64,000 nucleotides of DNA from Saccharibacillus sp. O23 (GCF_002205895.1 NZ_NJDE01000001.1:248001-312000), one strand, 5' to 3'. Positions 43,576 through 52,702 are shown, counted from the first letter of the stretch. Notes: generated from the sequence alone by a model not told the origin. Numbers and translations: made by a program.

Positions 43576-44642
43576 TTTCGCGCTCCTTGTTCAGTTAAAT
43601 TTCTTCTGCATTCCGCTGCAAGCTTCTGCACAAGATCTACAGTCACTGCATTCCCAACCTGCTTATACTGCTTGCCTTTCGGCATATCTTTAGGGAAAGA
43701 AAAAAAGCTGTCTCTAAATCCCTGCAGCCGAGCACATTCTACCGGTGTCAGCTTACGTATTCCCCAATTGTCTTTGATCACAGGAACGTTATGACCGCCC
43801 TCGCCCATATTGGCAGTTAGGGTAAATGCCGTAGAGTTCTTATTTTCTCGTACATAAGCGCGTCTAAGCAGGTAAACCGACTCTTCGCTTCCTTCGGCCA
43901 TTTTGTCAGCGAACATTTTCCCGTATTTGCTTTCTTCGTCAAAGTAATATTCTTCATCAGCTTTGTTTTCCGTATCCAAATATTGCTTTACATCGTCTAA
44001 CGACTCAACCGCTTCTGGAAATTTAAAAGTGTTCATACGAAAATGCTCTTGAGAGAAAGCTACCATGTACAATCGCTCTCTATTTTGCGGAACTTCCGTA
44101 TGATCCTTTGTATTCAAAACCACTGCATTACTGCGTTGAGTGATAAGGTTCCCTTTATGATCCAATGGCACTCTGAACCAATATCCCGCTCTCTTGATTT
44201 CCTCTTCGATGATATTGATTGTATTTTTATTGTCGTGATAGATAAGATTTTTGACATTCTCTAAAACAAGAATTTTAGGTTTCTTATCTCCGAATTCTTT
44301 AAGCAGTCGAATGATTTCGAAAAACAGCTGCCCTCGCGGATCTTCGAAGCCTAATTTATTTCCGGCAAGCGAAAAGGACTGACACGGAAAGCCTGCTGTC
44401 AGAATATCTACCGGTTCCAGCTCATCCGCTTTTACCGAAAGATCTTCTACAGACTTCTCAATCAGCCTAGTTTCCGGGTAATTATGGCGGTACGTTTTCG
44501 CTGCATAGCTGTCCATTTCATTAGCCCAGACTACATTGAATCCTTCATTTTTAAAAGCTCGGCAGAAGCCCCCTATACCTGCAAAAAGGCTGGCTACGGT
44601 GTATGTTTTGTTCTCGTTTACATTCAAAAATGCCCACTCCAA
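43572..44642 (-). CDS. C5-cytosine DNA methyltransferase, first coupled gene of the GHKL operon
   Basis: The 356-aa protein carries motif I LFAGIGGFCRAF (19-30), catalytic PCQ at 86-88, ENV at 128-130, VPQNRERLYMVAF and the final GNAVTVDLV. Size and spacing are typical, without the insertion seen at 38152. Start uncertain: TTG at 44642 or TTG at 44627 with GGAG at better spacing. Its TGA overlaps the GHKL start. AT-rich. It likely methylates the sites the ATPase system discriminates. Confidence 0.88.
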   Translation of the reverse strand: MEWAFLNVNENKTYTVASLFAGIGGFCRAFKNEGFNVVWANEMDSYAAKTYRHNYPETRLIEKSVEDLSVKADELEPVDILTAGFPCQSFSLAGNKLGFEDPRGQLFFEIIRLLKEFGDKKPKILVLENVKNLIYHDNKNTINIIEEEIKRAGYWFRVPLDHKGNLITQRSNAVVLNTKDHTEVPQNRERLYMVAFSQEHFRMNTFKFPEAVESLDDVKQYLDTENKADEEYYFDEESKYGKMFADKMAEGSEESVYLLRRAYVRENKNSTAFTLTANMGEGGHNVPVIKDNWGIRKLTPVECARLQGFRDSFFSFPKDMPKGKQYKQVGNAVTVDLVQKLAAECRRNLTEQGARK

Positions 44643-44733
44643 GATCTATAAATTCATAAAATCCATGCTAGATTTTTATCGCATAGATTCCACTATCTCT
44701 AATAATAGAGGAGATCTTGAGAGAATGTAATTC

Positions 44734-45240
44734 CTAAGACAAAGAATTCTGAATAAAGTGTTTTGAGTAATCTCTTTCAATTTTTATTGCCTTATCAGAT
44801 GAAACTCCTGTTCCATATACACATAATCCACGTCCACTTTTTTCAGAACGGATCATAATATGGTGATTTTCTCTTACATAGTCAAGATGTAAACATTTAA
44901 TCACTTGATCAAGGTCCAGTATAGCAATTTCACTTTTGTTCCATTGCTGACTATGAGCACAAATCAAAACAAACTTAACGCTTTCATTAAATTCCTTTAG
45001 TTTATGAATTTCCTTAATTTCTTCAGAGCTAAAGTTAAACTGCCAAAGCCTCTTATTTTCTTGATTTTTATTGGTAGGACTCGAAACATACTTGGTAAAA
45101 ACTTTGAAAGTTCCTTTATCGCTGTCTAACAAATAGATCCTTCTTACGTCAGTTGAAGAAAGAATTACTGGTGTTATCTTTTTACTAGTCAAGTCAGATA
45201 GTAAAGCTCCATAGAAAAAATCAGCTTTTCTTAACATCAT
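44734..45240 (-). CDS. Unrecognised 168-aa island protein
   Basis: The product has an alpha-beta look: MLRKADFFYGALLSDLTSKK, then VRRIYLLDSDKGTFKVFTKYVSS and SEIAILDLDQVIKCLHLD, ending in GRGLCVYGTGVSSDK. Small conserved proteins of this pattern occur in defence islands, but I know no function. It lies 91 bp upstream of the methyltransferase on the same strand and may be the operon's first gene. AT-rich. ATG with an AGGAGA site. Confidence 0.6.
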   Translation of the reverse strand: MMLRKADFFYGALLSDLTSKKITPVILSSTDVRRIYLLDSDKGTFKVFTKYVSSPTNKNQENKRLWQFNFSSEEIKEIHKLKEFNESVKFVLICAHSQQWNKSEIAILDLDQVIKCLHLDYVRENHHIMIRSEKSGRGLCVYGTGVSSDKAIKIERDYSKHFIQNSLS

Positions 45241-45336
45241 TCATTTCTCCTAAACTTAGAATTTAAGTATTTTATATCTCATCTTTGATTATCTGAAAGC
45301 AGTCTAAAATCACACAGATACAGCTAAAATATTATT

Positions 45337-47262
45337 TTATTTTTCCTGCAGTTTCTTCATAAAAATCGTCTTTTCTTTCAGCCCATCCAACCACCCAGCA
45401 AACCCCTCCGCCTTACTGTAGCTAAGGAACAACCAATCCATCGCCCGAGTCATCCCGATATAAAACAGCGAAACTTCCCGTTCCACGTTCTCCTCCAGCT
45501 TAAACGGCATGCTTTCCACGTTCACGATAAACACCGCTTTGAAGTCCAGTCCTTTCGAGCTGTCGATCGTCGAGAGCTTTACGGTCTCGGCGTTCCGATC
45601 GTAAGCCCGTTTGGACGCGGTGTTCTCGGCGATCCAGTCGTGCGGGATCTCCAGACGCTCCAACTCTTTCCGCAGCCGGTCCACGTACGAATACGAATAG
45701 TTGTTCCGCACCCGGTACAGGATCGCGATATCGGAATAAGGCACTTTCTTCTCCGCATGCAGCTTCCGAATCGCGGCGGCGACCCAAGCGGCTTCTTCGT
45801 TGAAGCTTCCGCACTGTTTGATGATCGGCTCGGGGCCTTTGCGTTTGGTGCTCTGGGGCGGGATGATCTCGACACCCTCGATGCTGGTTCCTTCTTTGAC
45901 CCGGTCCTTCAATGCCGAATGGGTCCGGTAGAAGTCCCAAGCGAAGTTCACGATCTGCGACGTATTCCGGTAGTTGATGCTCAGGATCTTGGAGCGCCCA
46001 CGGAAATCGAGTCCGGTGCTGGACGACAAGCTCGTTTTGCGTCGGAAAATGTTCTGCGCTTTGTCCTCGACAAGCAGCAGCGATTGGGTCTCAGGATTCA
46101 AGACTTTGCTGAGCAGTTCCAGCCATTCCGGTCCGAAATCTTGGCCTTCGTCAATTAAGATCGCGTCGTATTTGGGCAGGATGGTCTCGCCGCGGTCGAT
46201 CTTAGGCAGCAGCTTGTCGATCCCGTCGTCCCGGATCTTCAGCGCGTTCCACAGCCATTCATGGAACGTCGCCGTTTCGATGTGGTGCTTTTTCCCGACA
46301 GAATCGTCTTCTTGGCTTCCGCTCATATTCGCGAAATCGAACAGGTCCTCGGGCTCTTCCATCATCTTCTCGATCATGGACTTGAGCACGCGGGAGAGCG
46401 GGATGCCGTAGCAGAGCACGAGGATCTTCCACTCGGGATGTTCTTTGGCCAGCAGTCTTGCGCGAGCGGACAGGATCAAGGTCTTGCCGCTGCCTGCGAC
46501 TCCGCGGATCAAGCGGTTCTTGTCGCCGATCTGGCGCGCGAGCGATTCCTGATGCAGATCCATCGCCTGAAGATTATGCAGCGAGAGCAGCAGTTGATCG
46601 TCGTAATGGGCCGGCTGTTTGAACTCCGCGCTGATCCGCACTTCGGGGAACAGATGGTAGCGGATCGCTTTGACATCGTCTTCGCTCAGCAGTTGATTGC
46701 GGTGAAAAGGAACATTGAACATATTCAGCATCCGTTCCAGCAGCACCGTGCCGTCGAAGCCGTCGGCTTCCGTATCGATATCGTCCCGAGTCAGCAGAAA
46801 CTGCGGATCGATCACGCGATGCAGTTGGTGTTTGACGATATGCGTCTCGCGCATCCGGGTGAATACGACGCCGAAGCCGTAGCGAAACTTCAGTTTGCCG
46901 TGATAAGAGCCGCCGATCTGGACAAGGCTCTTGTCTTTCTTGAGTTTGTTCGCGATCTTGAAGGCGTAATCGCACGCTTGGCTCAGCGGGTTGTCTACCG
47001 TGTCCAGCACGCCGGCCGTATTCATGATCCGCCATTTGTCCGGGGTCAACTCGTACAGCGTGCTTTCGGTATAGTCTTTCACTTCCAGCACCAGCAGCCC
47101 GAGATCCGGTCCGATCACCACATAGTCGGGGCGGCGGCCGGCGATCCGGGGCTCGTAATAAACGATATAATCGTCGGGAAGATGCTCTCTGAGCGTATGG
47201 AATAACAGGCGTTCGCCTGCGGTAGCTTTCTTGGGGATGGTCTCCGGGATCATATAAGCCAT
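45337..47262 (-). CDS. NERD-domain UvrD-like SF1 helicase, native-GC copy
   Basis: The 641-aa protein begins with a NERD domain: RPDYVVIGP (PD at 45-46) and LEVKD (Glu60, Lys62). The SF1 helicase follows with IRGVAGSGKTLI (254-261), LIDEGQDFG, VEDKAQNIF, INYRNTSQI, LSTIDSSKGLDF and FYIGMTRA. It is GC-rich like the flanking chromosome, unlike the block to its left, so it may be an older resident. The ATG has GGGAG nine bases upstream. Confidence 0.86.
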   Translation of the reverse strand: MAYMIPETIPKKATAGERLLFHTLREHLPDDYIVYYEPRIAGRRPDYVVIGPDLGLLVLEVKDYTESTLYELTPDKWRIMNTAGVLDTVDNPLSQACDYAFKIANKLKKDKSLVQIGGSYHGKLKFRYGFGVVFTRMRETHIVKHQLHRVIDPQFLLTRDDIDTEADGFDGTVLLERMLNMFNVPFHRNQLLSEDDVKAIRYHLFPEVRISAEFKQPAHYDDQLLLSLHNLQAMDLHQESLARQIGDKNRLIRGVAGSGKTLILSARARLLAKEHPEWKILVLCYGIPLSRVLKSMIEKMMEEPEDLFDFANMSGSQEDDSVGKKHHIETATFHEWLWNALKIRDDGIDKLLPKIDRGETILPKYDAILIDEGQDFGPEWLELLSKVLNPETQSLLLVEDKAQNIFRRKTSLSSSTGLDFRGRSKILSINYRNTSQIVNFAWDFYRTHSALKDRVKEGTSIEGVEIIPPQSTKRKGPEPIIKQCGSFNEEAAWVAAAIRKLHAEKKVPYSDIAILYRVRNNYSYSYVDRLRKELERLEIPHDWIAENTASKRAYDRNAETVKLSTIDSSKGLDFKAVFIVNVESMPFKLEENVEREVSLFYIGMTRAMDWLFLSYSKAEGFAGWLDGLKEKTIFMKKLQEK

Positions 47263-47628
47263 ATGTAGTCACTCCCTGATGAGGGCAGATCCGTGGGAAG
47301 GTCCGGTGCTTCCGGAATCTGTCGGGATGGCGCGTCGCCCTAATCGGGACGATCGGCGCATAATCTTGCGAAGAATAGAGGACGTTCGGTAACCGTGTCT
47401 TAGGTCATTGGATGTTGCTTGCTACCCTCATTGTACTTTCTCTGGGCCGGATTGGGAATGATATTACCGAAATTTCTCAAACTTTTCCCAAAATGAAAAA
47501 TATCTCGCTAATTTCAATTCATCTCGAATTCTGCCGAAGTGCATAGAAACGTAACTTCCGCCTCTTCTCATTCGTCTATCCGGTAGACGGCAATCGTCGT
47601 CCATCCCGTATAAGGAGCGTGAAGTCTT
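47263..47628. other. Intergenic gap, no gene or repeat recognised
   Basis: This 366-bp region lies between the minus-strand NERD helicase and the plus-strand DUF4181 genes. It must hold both promoters. TGGATGTTGC and TTGTACTT-type elements are present but no clear -35/-10 pair or palindrome stands out. Confidence 0.35.
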
Positions 47629-47985
47629 CTGGACCGTACCAACGTATTCGTTATTTTCGTCAGTCTGCTGATCCTGCTCCAATCGCTGCTCCGGGTCTTT
47701 ATCGTGGAAGGCAAAGCGGAGTTTCTGGACAAAAAGCTCAAACGGCGCTATGTCTGGACGCAGGCCGGACTCAGCACCGTGCTGCTCGTCCCGCTGCTGC
47801 TCTGTCTCTATCTGCTGCCGGAACGAACCGCGCTGCCGGCCGCTCTGGGTATCGTGGCGCTGGTCTATCTGGGGCATTCGCTGGTCGATTACAAATATGT
47901 GCGCGGCACCCGAGAACATGTCGTATCCGGGATTATGGCCGCTATTCACGCCGCGATCGCGCTCGGACTGTATCTGGTCGGCTGA
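47629..47985 (+). CDS. DUF4181-like membrane protein, first of three tandem paralogues; CTG start
   Basis: The 118-aa product has four hydrophobic segments and the family tail VDYKYVRGTREHVVSGIMAA, similar to DUF4181. A TGA at 47620 closes the frame upstream, leaving CTG at 47629 as the first start; AAGGAG lies 11 bases before it. The GTG at 47704 would delete the first membrane segment. Two paralogues follow at 48087 and 48497. Confidence 0.65.
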   Translation: MDRTNVFVIFVSLLILLQSLLRVFIVEGKAEFLDKKLKRRYVWTQAGLSTVLLVPLLLCLYLLPERTALPAALGIVALVYLGHSLVDYKYVRGTREHVVSGIMAAIHAAIALGLYLVG

Positions 47986-48086
47986 ACGGCTGGTGATCCG
48001 AGTTTTCTTCCTTTTTTCCGTAACGCTTCCGGGTTTCGAAACGTTTATAGGGTATACGCTTCGGATCATCCAACCCGGAAGGAGAG

Positions 48087-48458
48087 ATGGCTGTGTCATT
48101 GATCTTGGTCTTGATGGTTCTGATCGTGGTTGCTCATTTCGGCCTAACGCGCCTGATCGTGAATCCGCACGACAAACGTCGGCTGCACGACAAACCGCTG
48201 GTGTATTGGGCTTCGGTGATTATCCATATTGGGTTTTTGATCTTGGTTTACTACTTGAGAATATCGGAAACGGACGTCCGCACGGTTCTATGGCTGCTGC
48301 TCGGCTATCTGGTGGTATATAGCGGGGTGTATGCGTTTTTAGAATGGCGGTATATTCGCGAAACGAGGCGGCATATCGTGACGCTGCTCGTCGCATGCAT
48401 GGCGCTGATCACGATCGGCGTATTCGCGATGCTGCCGGCGTCGGCGTTCTTGTATTGA
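48087..48458 (+). CDS. DUF4181-like membrane protein, second tandem paralogue
   Basis: The 123-aa product has four membrane segments and the conserved pieces DKRRLHDKPLVYW and LEWRYIRETRRHIVTLL. It resembles its neighbours at 47629 and 48497. ATG lies two bases after GGAG, so GTG at 48093 is an alternative start with better spacing. About 100 bp separate it from the preceding copy. Confidence 0.7.
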   Translation: MAVSLILVLMVLIVVAHFGLTRLIVNPHDKRRLHDKPLVYWASVIIHIGFLILVYYLRISETDVRTVLWLLLGYLVVYSGVYAFLEWRYIRETRRHIVTLLVACMALITIGVFAMLPASAFLY

Positions 48459-48496
48459 GGTTTTCCGCCCGAATAAAGGATGAATAGAGAGGAGAA

Positions 48497-48868
48497 ATGA
48501 ACATGACCCCTGAAGGTATCGCGGCCGTGTCGCTTATTGCGGTGATCGTGCTGGCTCGGCTGCTATTCGGCAGGCTGTTCGTGAATCGCCAAGATCCGCG
48601 CAGACTGCATCATACGGCAAAAGGTTACCTGCTGACGGCGCTCGGCACGGTGGTAACGGTCGGCACGATCTTCGGTCTGCGTTACGCCGATCTCGATATG
48701 CAGGCGCTCCGGCCGATTCTGCTCGGCGTGCTGCTGGCGGCAGGCGGTTATTACGCGTTTCTCGAATGGAAATACATGCGCGAGTCCCGTCGGCATCTCG
48801 CTACGCTGCTGACCACCGCGATCGCGGTCGTCGCCGTCGGCGTGTATCTCTGGATGCCGATCGCTTGA
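48497..48868 (+). CDS. DUF4181-like membrane protein, third tandem paralogue
   Basis: The 123-aa product shares NRQDPRRLHHTAKGYL and LEWKYMRESRRHLATLLTTAI with the previous copy and has four membrane segments. The ATG follows AGAGGAG. The three copies have diverged considerably at sequence level but keep length and topology, so the duplication is not recent. Confidence 0.72.
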   Translation: MNMTPEGIAAVSLIAVIVLARLLFGRLFVNRQDPRRLHHTAKGYLLTALGTVVTVGTIFGLRYADLDMQALRPILLGVLLAAGGYYAFLEWKYMRESRRHLATLLTTAIAVVAVGVYLWMPIA

Positions 48869-49092
48869 CCGCTTTTCCTGTTTCTCGTCCAAGAAGGCCT
48901 CCGATCCCGCTGCGGAGCGCCTTCTTTTGCTATGCGGCGAATGCGGTCGGGCCCGAGCTTAGTTCCAACCCGATTGCCTGAGCGTTTTTCGGGTGATAAG
49001 ACATTAAGGGCTATCTTGCAAAAAGAAAAACCAACCGTAACGGGCTCCCCGAAGTTACGAATCTGATAAGGGGCAAAGGAGGAAGAGTTCCG

Positions 49093-49815
49093 ATGAACCT
49101 ACCGAAATCGATCCAAGCGCAGGGTCCGATCACGTCGTCTCTGCCGCGCACGCGGACACGCCGAATCGCCGACGAACGGTCCGAGAACCGGCCGAACGTC
49201 GGCGAGATTGTTCTGATCGCCGGAACCGCGGCGTTCCTGATCACGTCGACGCTGCTCGTCGCGATGAAAACCATGCGGCAGCAGCGGGACATGCGGCGGT
49301 ATCTCGGCGGCGAGACGACCGACGGGCTGGCCGCTGCCGCCGATTCGATCGTCTCGCTGATCGAGCAGAGCGCGGAGACGGTCACGGGCGAAAGTTATCC
49401 GGCGTCGTTTCCGCTCGACATCGAACGCGAGCAGCATCGCATGGCCGAAGCTTACGGCCGGCTCTATCGGCTGCTCGGCGCCAAAGAACGCGCCGAACTG
49501 CCCGTGCCCGAACAGCTGCTGATCTTCCGCGGCATCGCGGCTTACGAAGCGCTGCCCGCGGGCGAAGCGTTGTCCGTGACGGCGGACGGGCGGAACCGGC
49601 TCGCTGCTTCCGCTTCGTCAAGCGGCGCGGCGAACGGGAAGGAACAGCGATTCGTGCCGAACGCGTATCAGCTCGAAGCGCTGAATCTGCTTTATTTGCT
49701 GTGCCTCGATATTCGCTCGCTGGTAAGCGACGAACATCGGGCGGTCTACGGCGCGGATCGCTCGGAACGTTCGGCCGCCCGATTGTTGACGGCGATCGGG
49801 CAGCGGCTGACGTAA
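49093..49815 (+). CDS. Single-pass membrane protein of unknown function
   Basis: The 240-aa product has a basic, disordered N-terminus (residues 1-35), one membrane segment (GEIVLIAGTAAFLITSTLLVAM) and a helical soluble C-terminal part with AEAYGRLYRLLGAKERAELP. The ATG follows AAGGAGG. No family recognised. Monocistronic, ending before a terminator. Confidence 0.6.
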   Translation: MNLPKSIQAQGPITSSLPRTRTRRIADERSENRPNVGEIVLIAGTAAFLITSTLLVAMKTMRQQRDMRRYLGGETTDGLAAAADSIVSLIEQSAETVTGESYPASFPLDIEREQHRMAEAYGRLYRLLGAKERAELPVPEQLLIFRGIAAYEALPAGEALSVTADGRNRLAASASSSGAANGKEQRFVPNAYQLEALNLLYLLCLDIRSLVSDEHRAVYGADRSERSAARLLTAIGQRLT

Positions 49816-49845
49816 CGGCTGCCGATCACGCATGAATGCATACTT

Positions 49846-49886
49846 AAAAGCCCGCTCGGCCGAAATCTTCGGCGGGCGGGCTTTGA
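49846..49886. terminator. Terminator between convergent genes
   Basis: AAAAGCCCGC...CGGCC/GGCGG...GCGGGCTTT forms a strong stem with A and T tracts on each side, positioned between the membrane protein stop and the exoprotein stop. Confidence 0.78.
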
Positions 49887-49917
49887 CGTTTCCTTTTATC
49901 GAAAGGCTCGACTCGGT

Positions 49918-51081
49918 TTACTTCAGCTTGACCAGCAGCGCGTTGCTGACTTTGCGGCCGGGCTTGGTCACGTAATGGCCGTTGATGTACAGGCCGCTCG
50001 AAGCGCCGCCGTCGAGGTTCATCGCTTGATACGCTCCGGCACGCTTCATGATGCCCGCGAGCTGCGTCAGGGTCGCTCCGCGCACGGTGAGCATGATCAG
50101 CTCGTGGTTGGCGGTAATGCCGATCGCGCTGCGCGTCGCCCGGCCCGAGATGACGTGCGGATCGCGGAAGCCTTCCGCTCGGGCGTTGATCGCGAGCTGG
50201 CCGTTCTTCAGCAGCAGCGGACCGGCTTGGACCGCGCCTTCGACCTGACCGGCTTCGTAAGCCGCGCCGAATTTGAGGCCCGGAATCAGCCGCGCCAACT
50301 GGTTATCGTCGTAAGCGAATACCGTCCGGTCGGTGCCGCCGTTGACGAACCGCATCAGGCCGTTGCTGACCAGATAGCCGTAAGGCGCTTTGTAAGTCGC
50401 CGACGTATAAGCGTCGAAATAAGTCGCGTTGATCGCCGCGTAAGCGCCGTTCTGCGCCGCGATGCCGCGAAGTTCCTGCACGGAACCGGCTTTGTGATTG
50501 GCGAACGCGGCGTCCAGCTTCACGCGCGGATGCATCAGCTGTACGGTGATCACGTTCGCTCTCAGCGCCGTGTTCCCCATATAGAACACCTGCTGCTTGT
50601 AACGGACCGGCTTGCTGTTCAGAGAGCCTCGCTTGATGACCGGCAGGTCCATCTTTTTGCCGCCGCTCTCGATGTGCATGGAAGACGTGGAACGGTCCCA
50701 TTTGAGATTCAGTCCGAGCTGTTCGGCGGCCAGTCCCAGCGGCACGTACGTCACATTCCGATCGGTAAAAGGCGCCGCGTCGAGCTTGACCGCTTTGCCG
50801 TCGATATACGCTTTTTTGACGCCCGCGTGCAGGATGATCTTTTTGTCGCCTTTGACCAGATCGATGCGTTTGGAGGAGGCGTTCCAGTTCACTTTCGCTC
50901 CCGAAAAATCGCTCAGCACGCGGATCGGCACGTACGTGCGTCCGGCTGCGGGGTTGGAATAGCCGAACGTTTTGACCGAAGCGGCGGCGGCCGCTTTCCC
51001 CGTCGTGCCCGGCGCGATGCCGGAAGTCGCCGCTCCCGCGAGCAGCGCGGCGGCAAGCAGCAGTTTCAAGCCTTTTTTCAT
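49918..51081 (-). CDS. Secreted protein with copper-amine-oxidase-like N-domain and phosphodiester glycosidase (NAGPA) domain
   Basis: The 387-aa product has a signal peptide (MKKGLKLLLAAALLAGAATSG) with cleavage near AAAAAS, then a stalk domain with two repeats ending RTYVPIRVLSDFSGAKVNW and VTYVPLGLAAEQLGL. The C-terminal part is the phosphodiester glycosidase family: AAINATYFDAYTSA, RATRSAIGITANHELIMLTV and the closing AMNLDGGASSGLYINGH. These proteins act on surface or secreted glycans/phosphodiesters in Paenibacillus-type bacteria. ATG with AGGAG upstream. Confidence 0.9.
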   Translation of the reverse strand: MKKGLKLLLAAALLAGAATSGIAPGTTGKAAAAASVKTFGYSNPAAGRTYVPIRVLSDFSGAKVNWNASSKRIDLVKGDKKIILHAGVKKAYIDGKAVKLDAAPFTDRNVTYVPLGLAAEQLGLNLKWDRSTSSMHIESGGKKMDLPVIKRGSLNSKPVRYKQQVFYMGNTALRANVITVQLMHPRVKLDAAFANHKAGSVQELRGIAAQNGAYAAINATYFDAYTSATYKAPYGYLVSNGLMRFVNGGTDRTVFAYDDNQLARLIPGLKFGAAYEAGQVEGAVQAGPLLLKNGQLAINARAEGFRDPHVISGRATRSAIGITANHELIMLTVRGATLTQLAGIMKRAGAYQAMNLDGGASSGLYINGHYVTKPGRKVSNALLVKLK

Positions 51082-51311
51082 TTCGATTCTGTCTCCTTTT
51101 CATGCGGCGATTCGTGTCGGCTCGCTCGTTTCTTCACTTTTATATATATCTGTTTTTGCCGTGAAGGAATGAACCCTTTTTCATAAAAAACCTCCCCGGA
51201 TTTTTTGTCGGCAGGATTTCGGATAGAAACTTCCCCTGCTGTCCGTTCGTTCATCCAGTAATACCGGAAACGCGATCAAACGACCTGCACGACGAAAGGA
51301 GATCGACGAAC

Positions 51312-51587
51312 ATGGAGAGATCCAATAAAGTTCAGGACAGTCCGCAACGGGAAGAGATCCGGGCCGAATACGATCGGCTCTGGGCGGACATGCAGACGGC
51401 CGACGCGGACAAAGTCCGCCGGATGCTGGAACGCGATCGACGGCAGCTTCTGCCTTGGAGACAACGCTTGGTCGAAACGACGAAACCGCTGCGCACGCCT
51501 CTGCTGTGGGCCGTTCCGTTGGGAGCGGCGGCCGCGGTAGGCGCTTCTTATGTCGCGTTTATCTTTATCGCTTTATGGGTGGAGTAA
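51312..51587 (+). CDS. C-tail-anchored small protein
   Basis: The 91-aa product is charged in residues 1-55, including a coiled-coil-like RAEYDRLWADMQTADADKVRRMLERD, with one membrane segment near the C-terminus (LLWAVPLGAAAAVGASYVAFIFIAL). The ATG follows AAAGGAG. No family recognised. Confidence 0.65.
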   Translation: MERSNKVQDSPQREEIRAEYDRLWADMQTADADKVRRMLERDRRQLLPWRQRLVETTKPLRTPLLWAVPLGAAAAVGASYVAFIFIALWVE

Positions 51588-51638
51588 GCCGCTCTGCGCG
51601 AAAAGAAGCAAGGTTCTTGCGGAAGCGCGAACGAAAAC

Positions 51639-51673
51639 AGCCGACGGCATCTTGCCGTCGGCTGTTCGGCCGT
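51639..51673. terminator. Terminator between convergent genes
   Basis: AACAGCCGACGGC pairs with GCCGTCGGCTGTT around a five-base loop. The T tract is short on both strands. Confidence 0.72.
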
Positions 51674-51727
51674 GCGCTCTCGGTCGTTCCGGCCGTGCCC
51701 GGCCGCAGCTTGCCGCTTTCGGCCCAT

Positions 51728-52702
51728 TTACCGCGCCGGCGCGAAGTCTTTCACCGGCTCCATGATCGCGTCGATCTTCGCCAGCGTCTCGTCGCTCAAG
51801 GACACGCCGGAAGCGGCGGCGTTCTCGCGCACCTGTTCCGGACGGCTCGCGCCGATGATCGCGGCGCTGACGCCCTGCCGGCGGAGCACCCACGCCAGCG
51901 CGAGCTGGGACAGCTTCAGCCCCTGCGCTTCGGCGAGCGCGTTCAGCTCCTGCGTCACCGTGAGGACATCGTCCCGCAGATAGCTGCCGATGACCTGATT
52001 GACGGAGCTGTCGGCGCCGCGAGTGCCTGCGGCGGGCTGCTGGCCCGGTTTGTATTTGCCGGTCAGGATGCCCTGCGCCAGCGGGGAGAAGACCACTTGG
52101 CCCAGCCCGGCGGCTTCGGAGACGGGCAGCACTTCCTGTTCGATATACCGTTCGAACAGGTTGTAGATCGGCTGGTTCGAAGCCAGCGGGCGCAGATTGC
52201 GGCGGTCGGCTACGGCGGCCGCGCTCGCGATCTGTGCGGCGGTCCATTCGCTGACGCCGGCGTACAGGATCTTGCCCTGCGCCGTCAGGTCGTCGAGCGC
52301 GCGCAGCGTTTCTTCGACCGGCGTGTCGTCGTCGTAGCGATGGCAGAAATAGACATCGATATAGTCCGTGCCGAGCCGCTTCAAGCTGGCTTCGCATTGT
52401 TCCATGATATGCTTGCGCGACAATCCGCGATCGTTCGGGCCGTCGCCCATCGGGAAGAAGACTTTCGTGCTCAGCACGTAGCTCGAACGCTCGTATTTGC
52501 GCAGCGCCGCCCCCATCGCTTTCTCCCCTTCGCCGCGGTTGTACGCGTTGGCCGTATCGAAGAAGTTGATCCCCTGCTCGAACGCCGCTTCGATGCAGGC
52601 GTCCGCCGCCTGCTGCTCGGCTGCCGTTCCGTAAGTGAGCCAGCTTCCCAATCCGATCTCGCTGACCTTAAGACCCGTATGTCCCAGATTCCGGTATTTC
52701 AT
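51728..52702 (-). CDS. Aldo/keto reductase, YhdN/Kv-beta-like
   Basis: The 324-aa protein starts MKYRNLGHTGLKVSEIGLGSW, has catalytic Asp/Tyr in FFDTANAYNRGEGEKAMG, Lys in LSTKVFF and His in CHRYDDDTP, and the C-terminal NADPH-binding GASRPEQVRENAAA. It matches the YhdN and voltage-gated potassium channel beta-subunit branch. It reduces carbonyl compounds; substrate unknown. ATG at 52702 chosen because GAAGGAG lies upstream; the longer frame to 52903 is not needed. Confidence 0.88.
   Translation of the reverse strand: MKYRNLGHTGLKVSEIGLGSWLTYGTAAEQQAADACIEAAFEQGINFFDTANAYNRGEGEKAMGAALRKYERSSYVLSTKVFFPMGDGPNDRGLSRKHIMEQCEASLKRLGTDYIDVYFCHRYDDDTPVEETLRALDDLTAQGKILYAGVSEWTAAQIASAAAVADRRNLRPLASNQPIYNLFERYIEQEVLPVSEAAGLGQVVFSPLAQGILTGKYKPGQQPAAGTRGADSSVNQVIGSYLRDDVLTVTQELNALAEAQGLKLSQLALAWVLRRQGVSAAIIGASRPEQVRENAAASGVSLSDETLAKIDAIMEPVKDFAPAR

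Noticed and set aside
24308-47262. Prophage or integrative element
   Set aside because: No integrase, terminase, capsid, relaxase or attachment repeats were recognised at either edge.
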